From an uncultured Elusimicrobiales bacterium (GTDB lineage Bacteria > Elusimicrobiota > Elusimicrobia > Elusimicrobiales > Elusimicrobiaceae): DNA of 8,466 bases. This document shows, piece after piece, positions 1 through 5,365 of this stretch. The stretch's first letter is position 1, and the number at the start of each line of letters is the position of its first letter. The notes beneath the pieces were generated by a model. It was not told the DNA's origin, did not search any database, and was given only the letters and a program-made list of their open reading frames with translations. Location: NCBI GenBank assembly GCA_944322775.1, contig CALUQA010000054.1, forward strand, positions 1 through 8,466. Reading direction: 5' to 3'. A program made the translations under genes and the position numbers.

Positions 1-25
1 CCCTCACATCTCCTCACAAACAGAT
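1..25 (-). promoter_or_regulatory. Possible ribosome binding site for a gene beyond the left edge
   Basis: After the stop of the small membrane gene, the minus strand shows GAGGAG (10-15) and then GTGAGGG (1-7) against the edge. Both are purine-rich. The only ATG here is followed at once by TGA and cannot start a gene. A same-strand gene probably begins just outside the window. Confidence 0.3.
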
Positions 26-298
26 TTATTCTTTATCTTCCAGCACCACGCTCACCCCGCGGATTCCGATACCGCAGAGGATATTGTAGGCCAGCAGAAA
101 GAAAACGGTATATACCAAAAACAACAAGGTATTAATGATAGCGGACATAATCATATTCATCAAAAAAGATAAATTGAAAGTAACGTCCGGGCTGAACATT
201 CCCAAAATGCCGCTGATGAGCATAATGACAAAGACGGCCACCGGGAATACAGAAAAAATCACATTTAAAATACCGATTTTTTTAATTTCAACTTTCAT
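26..298 (-). CDS. Small two-helix membrane protein, DUF3566-like
   Basis: This 90-residue protein has a short basic N-terminus (MKVEIKKIGILN), a membrane segment at about 13-35, a second longer one at about 47-75, and an end reading YNILCGIGIRGVSVVLED. That layout, with KVxIKKIG at the start, two helices, and YN-hydrophobic-G-x-x-G-V-x-V-x-L-x-D at the end, resembles DUF3566 membrane proteins, whose function is not known to me. The start is supported by GGGAG 5 nt upstream. It lies 31 bp after the sensor gene, the widest gap in the window, but in the same direction. It may therefore be the operon's last passenger or the start of a new functional group. The coding call is good; the family call is by eye. 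Confidence 0.75.
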   Translation of the reverse strand: MKVEIKKIGILNVIFSVFPVAVFVIMLISGILGMFSPDVTFNLSFLMNMIMSAIINTLLFLVYTVFFLLAYNILCGIGIRGVSVVLEDKE

Positions 299-301
299 AC
301 G

Positions 302-315
302 CTCTCCCTAGGGGA
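302..315 (-). promoter_or_regulatory. Ribosome binding site of the small membrane gene, within a short inverted repeat
   Basis: GGGAG (304-308) lies 5 nt before the ATG at 296-298 and is a good ribosome binding site. It overlaps TCCCCTAGGGA (305-315), which can fold into a 4-bp stem with a 3-base loop and would cover part of the site. The stem is short and followed by no U-run, so it is not a terminator. Any effect on translation is speculative. Confidence 0.4.
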
Positions 316-329
316 TTTCCCTTTATTCA

Positions 330-1442
330 TTATAAAGATTTTTCAGGTTCCAAAACAAGTATCATGCGGTTTTTGCCGGCATCGTCGGGAAGTTGCACCG
401 CTTTGACCGTGCACTTTACGTCTTTATTAACTACGGTACCGCGCAAAACTTTGGTCGGGTTTTCAAGTGCTTCGCCGACCACTTGAATAATGCTTTGCTG
501 GCGGCCGTCAAAAATATCCAACAAATGTACGGCACCTTTTTTCTTAATATTCATTTCAAAGTTGGTATAAAGAATATTGTTGTTTTCATCAATTACCAAG
601 GCTCTGGCGCCGCGCGGCACCGTTACGGCCAAAATGGTTTTCCACCATTTTTGCTCTTTTTCCAAAGACATAATTTCTACATTTTCCAGCCCTTTTATGT
701 CTTCTTTCAAACGGCGCAATAAAGCGGTGATCGAGGTAGCCACGTCGCCAATTTCATCCGGCCGCGGTGTAAAAGGCAGCTCCAAGCGGTTTAAAGATAC
801 GGCGTCCACTCCGTCTTTAAGGTTTTCCAACGGACGAATGATTTTAAGCAGCAGGAACAAATAAAGCACCCCGCCGATAAGCAAAATCATAATAAACGCC
901 CCAACGGCATAACGCACCATGGACTGACGGATTAACGTTTTGGCTTCTTTTCTGGAAACCGTCACGTTTACCACGCCGGCAACGGTATCTTTGGCCAACA
1001 GCGGAATGGCCATATCATAATAATTGCCGTCATCAAACATGATAGCTTTCGGTACGCGGTCCCGAATGGCAAGCGGCACCACGGGGGTGTCAAATACCAC
1101 TTGGTTATTATAGTCGGAATAAGACATCATCAAAAACTGCGTATTTTCGTGCCAGCGGATAGAACCGTCGTCATTTAAATACACCAGGCTTTTAATTCTG
1201 TCATCATTTTTGCTCCAGGCTTTCATTATTTCCGCTTCGCGGAAGGTGGCATCTTTGCGGGGACGGGCCGACAAGCTGGACACCAAAAGCGGCGCGCGGA
1301 AACGCACCATTTCCACCATTTCGTTTTGCAATTTCTTGTCAAAAACGAACTTGAACATGTTGTAATAGAACAAGCCGCCGATAATAGCCGCATACAGCGA
1401 CACCAATACAAACCATAATGTCCACTTAGATGTCAGTTTCAT
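330..1442 (-). CDS. Transmembrane sensor: Cache-like outside domain, HAMP and PAS-like C-terminus, no output domain
   Basis: This 370-residue inner-membrane protein has the layout of a sensor. TM1 (about 8-28) is followed by an outside region (about 30-176) whose second half, YYDMAIPLLA then VAGVVNVTVS (141-163), resembles the end of Cache/PDC ligand-binding domains. TM2 (about 177-200) leads into a HAMP linker with its conserved proline (P204) and DEIGD (229-233). Residues about 262-366 look like a PAS fold (ALVIDENNNILYTN, then LLDIFD). The protein then stops: no histidine kinase, GGDEF, EAL or chemoreceptor signalling domain follows. It starts 12 bp after the TPR gene with GGGGAG at 1448-1453, so it is co-expressed with the Tad genes. 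It might pass a signal by direct contact to the Tad ATPase or another protein. That role is inference; the architecture is read from the sequence. Confidence 0.85.
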   Translation of the reverse strand: MKLTSKWTLWFVLVSLYAAIIGGLFYYNMFKFVFDKKLQNEMVEMVRFRAPLLVSSLSARPRKDATFREAEIMKAWSKNDDRIKSLVYLNDDGSIRWHENTQFLMMSYSDYNNQVVFDTPVVPLAIRDRVPKAIMFDDGNYYDMAIPLLAKDTVAGVVNVTVSRKEAKTLIRQSMVRYAVGAFIMILLIGGVLYLFLLLKIIRPLENLKDGVDAVSLNRLELPFTPRPDEIGDVATSITALLRRLKEDIKGLENVEIMSLEKEQKWWKTILAVTVPRGARALVIDENNNILYTNFEMNIKKKGAVHLLDIFDGRQQSIIQVVGEALENPTKVLRGTVVNKDVKCTVKAVQLPDDAGKNRMILVLEPEKSL

Positions 1443-1454
1443 ATGTTCTCCCCA

Positions 1455-2825
1455 TTAACGAATGCCGGTCAATTCTTCCACTTTGCGCAAACCAAGGTCG
1501 GCGTCGGTATTGCCCGGATCCAGCTGTTTGGCCACAATCCACGCCTGGCGGGCGCGTTCATAATCGTCCTGGTTAAAGGCGTCCAACCCTTCAATATATT
1601 TTTGGCGAGAGGCCGCACTGGCTTCTGCCGACACACGACCTGCAGCACCGCCAATGCCTTGCGTGGCATTGTTGCTGTCTGAGAAAGAAGTCCCACCGGA
1701 AACCAAAGGATTAAGGCTGTTGCCTTCCACCGAGACGGTTTCAACCGGTTCTTCTTCTTCAGCCTCGGCCGCGGCTTCAGCTGCTTTTTGGGCATCTTCG
1801 GCTGCTTTCTGGGCGGCTTCTTGTTTGCGTCTGATAGCTTCTTCTTTGGCATTGCGGGCTTTTTTAATCAAGCGGTCCATATGGGCGGCATCGGCCCCCC
1901 ATTTTTTGGCATTTGTCCAATAGCTGATGGCGCTGTCGTATTTTTGCGCATTATACGATTTGTTTCCCGCCGTAAAATAGGTTTGGGCAATTTCATCTTT
2001 CAGCTGGCCCATGTATTTTTGAGCGCGCGTATCGCCCGGCTGTATTTTGGTAATGCGTTCAAATACGGCATAGGATTCCACAAAACGTCCCTGATTATAG
2101 TAGTTCATGGCTTCTTCCATGGCTTGCTGTACCTGTTGTTTGCGCAGCAGGTTTTCCGTTTGGGCAATGCGGTTAACCAAAGCCGGGTCGTCTTTGCGGA
2201 TCAGCAGGGCGTTATACCAGTTATCCAATGCACGCTGGTAGTCTTGCTCGTCGTAAGCCACATTGCCGCGGCGGTTGTATTCCTGGGCGATGTCTTTATC
2301 AATACGTTTCTTCCAGGAAAGCGCCTTGGAGTTATGCGGCTGAATGGTTAAAATTTCGTCCAATTTTTCGTTGGCTTCCACTAAACGGCCGGAATCGTAC
2401 ATGCGGTTGGCTTCCTGAAACTTGGCCTCGATTACTTCCTCTTCCGACGTGGTGCCATAAGCTCCCATATGGCTGGCCTGTTTGGCCAAGGTGGAGGCTT
2501 GCGTAAAATTAGGGTCAATGCTCAAAATGGTTTGTGCCATTTCCTGCGCACGCTGATAATCCCCGTGGCGATAAAGCGTATAGGCATTTTCGTACACTTG
2601 GCGCAGCATATAGTTTTGAATGCGCTGTTTTTCCAGCTGGACGGTGGAAAGATACTGTTTCTTTTCTTCCACGTCGTTGAGCGTGCCCAAGGTAATTTTG
2701 CTCAAGTCCAGCATCATGCCTTCTTCTTTGCCATGCTGGCGAATGGGATTAGGCTGGCGCAGCGGAGCGGCAACCGAAGCAGAGGCCAGACTGACAGCCA
2801 AAACAAATAAAAGATATTTTTTCAT
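1455..2825 (-). CDS. Exported TPR protein of the Tad locus (TadD-like role suggested)
   Basis: This 456-residue protein has a signal peptide (MKKYLLFVLA, likely cleaved after A19) and no lipobox cysteine, so it is probably soluble in the periplasm. TPR-type helix pairs are recognisable at about 73-106, 134-166, 179-212, 233-266 and 279-311, with typical endings such as ILSIDPNF, ILTIQPHN and ITKIQPGD. They recur every 45-60 residues rather than 34, so extra helices sit between them. A charged Ala/Lys/Glu helix (about 321-360) and a Gly/Ser-rich loop (about 367-400) separate a sixth TPR at 406-439. Tad loci commonly encode TadD, a TPR lipoprotein thought to aid secretin or machine assembly; this protein is larger and not lipidated. 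The start has AGAGGA at 2833-2838, overlapping the TadC stop, with a 12 bp gap. TPR fold is confident; the TadD-like role is inferred from position. Confidence 0.9.
   Translation of the reverse strand: MKKYLLFVLAVSLASASVAAPLRQPNPIRQHGKEEGMMLDLSKITLGTLNDVEEKKQYLSTVQLEKQRIQNYMLRQVYENAYTLYRHGDYQRAQEMAQTILSIDPNFTQASTLAKQASHMGAYGTTSEEEVIEAKFQEANRMYDSGRLVEANEKLDEILTIQPHNSKALSWKKRIDKDIAQEYNRRGNVAYDEQDYQRALDNWYNALLIRKDDPALVNRIAQTENLLRKQQVQQAMEEAMNYYNQGRFVESYAVFERITKIQPGDTRAQKYMGQLKDEIAQTYFTAGNKSYNAQKYDSAISYWTNAKKWGADAAHMDRLIKKARNAKEEAIRRKQEAAQKAAEDAQKAAEAAAEAEEEEPVETVSVEGNSLNPLVSGGTSFSDSNNATQGIGGAAGRVSAEASAASRQKYIEGLDAFNQDDYERARQAWIVAKQLDPGNTDADLGLRKVEELTGIR
1780..1821 (-). repeat. Imperfect 21-bp tandem repeat encoding a seven-residue coil unit
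   Basis: Two adjacent 21-base units (1780-1800 and 1801-1821) agree at 17 of 21 positions. In frame they encode seven-residue units of the A-A/D-x-K-A-A-E kind within the Ala/Lys/Glu helix of the TPR protein. This looks like expansion of a helical spacer by in-frame duplication rather than a regulatory repeat. Confidence 0.6.
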
Positions 2826-2837
2826 AAATTTATCCTC

Positions 2838-3725
2838 TCAAAAACTGAGCCCCTGCGAAAGCAGGCCTTTAATCATAGGCGACAATATCAAAATGAATAT
2901 TGTCGGAAAAATGAAAAGAAACAAAGGGAACAACATCTTGGTGGACGCTTGGGCGGCCAATTTTTCGGCACGGCTCATGCGGCGGGTGCGCAAATCCGAA
3001 GAGAAGTTGCGCAGCAAATCCACCAAGCTGGTACCCAATTCGTCGGACTGAATAATCAGCCCCACCAAAGAGCGCACTTCCTGCACGTCGGTGCGGTTGG
3101 CAAAACGTTCCAAGGCTTCACGGCGGGAATAGCCCAGCTTAATTTCTTTTAGCGTTTTGTCCAGTTCTTCTTCCAAAATGGTTTTCTTTTTGGCAATATT
3201 AATAATTCTTTCAAAAGCGGTTAAATAGTCCAAACCGGATTCGATAATCAAGGCGGCCAAGTCTACCGTGGTGGAAAAGTTACCCAAAATCTCGGCCTGT
3301 CTTTTTTGGATACGGCTTTTCAAAAACACATCGGGCAAATAAAAGCCAAGCGGTATAAACAAAAGCCCCCAGATGGTCTGGAACATAAGCATAATAGCCA
3401 CCGGCAGCAGCAATGCCGAGATAATTTTGTAGTACAAAATATCCACCGGCTGCGGCAAATCCGGGCTGCCCAGCTGCATGTGCATTTGCTCCAGCGGTTT
3501 TTCCAAGTGAAAGGTGTTAAGGCAGAACACCGCCAAGCGGTCTATCCATTTTGTTTCCGGCTGCAAACGGGCAAAGCTGGAAGAGGATTTAAAGCGCCGC
3601 GCGGTCACGTCCACAATTTGTTCTTTTTCTTTGGCGGGCGACACCAGCACAAACACCGCCACGAACAAGGACAGGGCCCCTAACAAAAGCAAAAACATTA
3701 AACTCAAATAAAGTACGGTATTCAT
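2838..3725 (-). CDS. tadC: TadC-like inner-membrane platform protein
   Basis: At 295 residues this protein is normal for TadC, the partner of TadB in the platform on which the CpaF-type ATPase acts. Membrane segments are visible at about 6-28, 98-114, 117-133 and 264-285. The TadC hallmark LPDVFLKSRIQKRQAEI (130-146) precedes the T2SSF domain (about 149-277), with DLAALIIESGLDYLTAFER (155-173), SDELGTSLVDLLRNF (227-241) and SRAEKLAAQASTKMLFPL (251-268). The start is ATG 3723-3725, only 4 bp after the TadB stop. Its ribosome binding site AAGGTG (3733-3738) lies in the last TadB codons, so the two are probably translationally coupled. This suits two proteins needed together. Nothing is missing or odd in this gene. 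Confidence 0.95.
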   Translation of the reverse strand: MNTVLYLSLMFLLLLGALSLFVAVFVLVSPAKEKEQIVDVTARRFKSSSSFARLQPETKWIDRLAVFCLNTFHLEKPLEQMHMQLGSPDLPQPVDILYYKIISALLLPVAIMLMFQTIWGLLFIPLGFYLPDVFLKSRIQKRQAEILGNFSTTVDLAALIIESGLDYLTAFERIINIAKKKTILEEELDKTLKEIKLGYSRREALERFANRTDVQEVRSLVGLIIQSDELGTSLVDLLRNFSSDLRTRRMSRAEKLAAQASTKMLFPLFLFIFPTIFILILSPMIKGLLSQGLSF

Positions 3726-3729
3726 AAGA

Positions 3730-5352
3730 TTACACCTTTACCTCGCCCAGTTTTTGGATCAGTTTCATACCTATCATAATCCAGACAAAGCAGCCGAACA
3801 GCACAAACAGCCCGATCGGCGTGGTATAAAAAGAAATCATTTCATCGGGGCGGAACATAAACATAACGCCCAACATGATTACAGGCATAATACCCACCAC
3901 AATGGCCTGTATTTTTTGCTGGGCCGTCATAGCGTCCAGCTTTTCTTCCAGTTTGCTTTCTTCGCGGATATTTTCCACCAAGCGGGCAAAAATAACGGTT
4001 AAGTTACCACCCACCTGACGCTGAATGATAATAGCTTTAATCGTATAAGAAAGCATGCGGCTTTCCACGCGGTCGTCCAAGCCTTCCAAGGCTTTTTCAA
4101 ACGGGGTGCCCAAGCGATAGTTTTTAATAACCAGCCCAAACTCGTCTGCAATAGGCGGCTGCATATCGTGGGAAACCAGCTCAAACCCCTGCACGATATC
4201 CATACCGGAACGCAAGGAGTTGGAAAGCAAAATCAAGGAATCCATCAGCTGCGCGTTAATTTTGCGCCCGCGGCTCTTTTTAAGTTTATCCAATACAATA
4301 GGCGGAATGCGCACGGAAACGGCCGCGCCCATAGCAATAAAGATAAAGAATACAAATACTCCGCTAAAACCGCCCACGGACATGCCCATCATCAAGCCCA
4401 ACAAGGCAAACACACCCACCGTGCCAAAGACGATATAGCGCACGTCAATGGTCAAGAACTGGCGGTTAAAATCTTCGGCCCACGCCACGCTTTTTTCGCG
4501 GTAGCGGTCCCACGCGTCCAGCAATTCTTCTTTTTTGTTTTCCAACAGCAAGAACACCGCATAGGCCACCAAAACACCGCCCAACACCAACATCAACGCA
4601 TTAAACAAGCGTTCCCCTTCCGTCACCTGGAAAATCTTCGGATCGGGCGGGTTCATGGGAATGGGGGCCGAGCGGAACTCGCTCCACAGCTGATTGGCCA
4701 TGGTGACCACAGCCATCACGGAACGGCGGTATTTATCCTCTTTTTCAGCGGCCGGGCTGGTGAAAGACTCCACCGTGCTGTAAAACTCCCTATTCATAAA
4801 CTCCAGCGTGGCCAGCATGGCGCGTGCGCGGCCTTGCATACTGTCTTTCATCACATAAATTTCTCTGCCGCGAACCAAATCTTTATTCAAGCGGTCCAGG
4901 TTGGCCACCAAGTTAATGCGGTTGCCCACATACCCGCGGGAAAGCTGTTCCAGCACGATAGGCTTGCTGGGGTCCAACGCGTCATTGGCTCTGGATAAAA
5001 AGGCATAAACGTTAGCAAAAGTGCGGTACCACAGGGTGGCTTCGCTCAGCGTGCCTTCCCCCTGGATATACACCACTTTAATGGCGTCCATGCGTTTAAG
5101 TTCTTCTTCAAACCAAGACGGCATTTTAATTACTTTGCCTTTTAAAGATGCGCCGCAAGAGGCCGGATATTCATAGGTTTTTTGGTCCGAGGGTTTATTT
5201 ACGTCAAAATAGTTCCCCAGCACCATCATCTTGAACATGGCACATTCTATTTTCTGTTTATCTTGCTGATTAAGCGCACGGGAAAAAACTGCCTGCGGGG
5301 CAGCCAGCGTCAAAAGCAAGAATAAAGATATCAGCAATGTAATTTTTTTCAT
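3730..5352 (-). CDS. tadB: TadB-like inner-membrane platform protein with exported N-terminal domain
   Basis: Residues about 250-540 form a standard TadB platform. A membrane segment (250-270) is followed by a charged cytoplasmic stretch (271-304), a helix pair (305-325, 328-348), a T2SSF domain (about 369-494, with SLRSGMDIVQGFE at 379-391 and RQVGGNLTVIFARL at 445-458) and a C-terminal helix pair (482-500, 512-532). Ahead of this lies an unusual extension: a signal peptide (1 to about 24, MKKITLLISL then AVFS) and about 225 residues of soluble, mostly helical sequence carrying two cysteines, C37 and C66. The topology is consistent, with the extension outside the cytoplasm and the T2SSF domain inside. 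TadB is usually near 300 residues, so this is markedly long. The start is ATG 5350-5352 with GGTG at 5359-5362, 13 bp after the CpaE-CpaF stop. The platform role is confident; the extension's role is unknown. Confidence 0.93.
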   Translation of the reverse strand: MKKITLLISLFLLLTLAAPQAVFSRALNQQDKQKIECAMFKMMVLGNYFDVNKPSDQKTYEYPASCGASLKGKVIKMPSWFEEELKRMDAIKVVYIQGEGTLSEATLWYRTFANVYAFLSRANDALDPSKPIVLEQLSRGYVGNRINLVANLDRLNKDLVRGREIYVMKDSMQGRARAMLATLEFMNREFYSTVESFTSPAAEKEDKYRRSVMAVVTMANQLWSEFRSAPIPMNPPDPKIFQVTEGERLFNALMLVLGGVLVAYAVFLLLENKKEELLDAWDRYREKSVAWAEDFNRQFLTIDVRYIVFGTVGVFALLGLMMGMSVGGFSGVFVFFIFIAMGAAVSVRIPPIVLDKLKKSRGRKINAQLMDSLILLSNSLRSGMDIVQGFELVSHDMQPPIADEFGLVIKNYRLGTPFEKALEGLDDRVESRMLSYTIKAIIIQRQVGGNLTVIFARLVENIREESKLEEKLDAMTAQQKIQAIVVGIMPVIMLGVMFMFRPDEMISFYTTPIGLFVLFGCFVWIMIGMKLIQKLGEVKV

Positions 5353-5365
5353 AATTTACACCGTT

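Noticed and set aside
1..25. A gene starting at the ATG near position 8-10 on the minus strand
   Set aside because: That ATG is followed immediately by TGA, so it cannot start a protein.
302..315. A terminator between the sensor and the small membrane gene
   Set aside because: The stem is only about 4 bp and no U-run follows it on the minus strand.
330..1442. Calling the HAMP protein a histidine kinase or chemoreceptor
   Set aside because: No H-box, N/G ATP-binding boxes or long receptor coiled coil follows the HAMP. The protein ends after a single PAS-like domain.
1788..2351. A 187-codon plus-strand frame rich in Phe and Val
   Set aside because: It is a shadow of the TPR gene. Its hydrophobicity comes from reading Glu/Lys-rich codons backwards, not from real membrane segments.
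4168..4998. A 276-codon open frame on the plus strand
   Set aside because: It lies wholly opposite the TadB gene, has a His/Gln-rich composition typical of reverse readings, and has no ribosome binding site or family likeness. The minus-strand protein has clear motifs.
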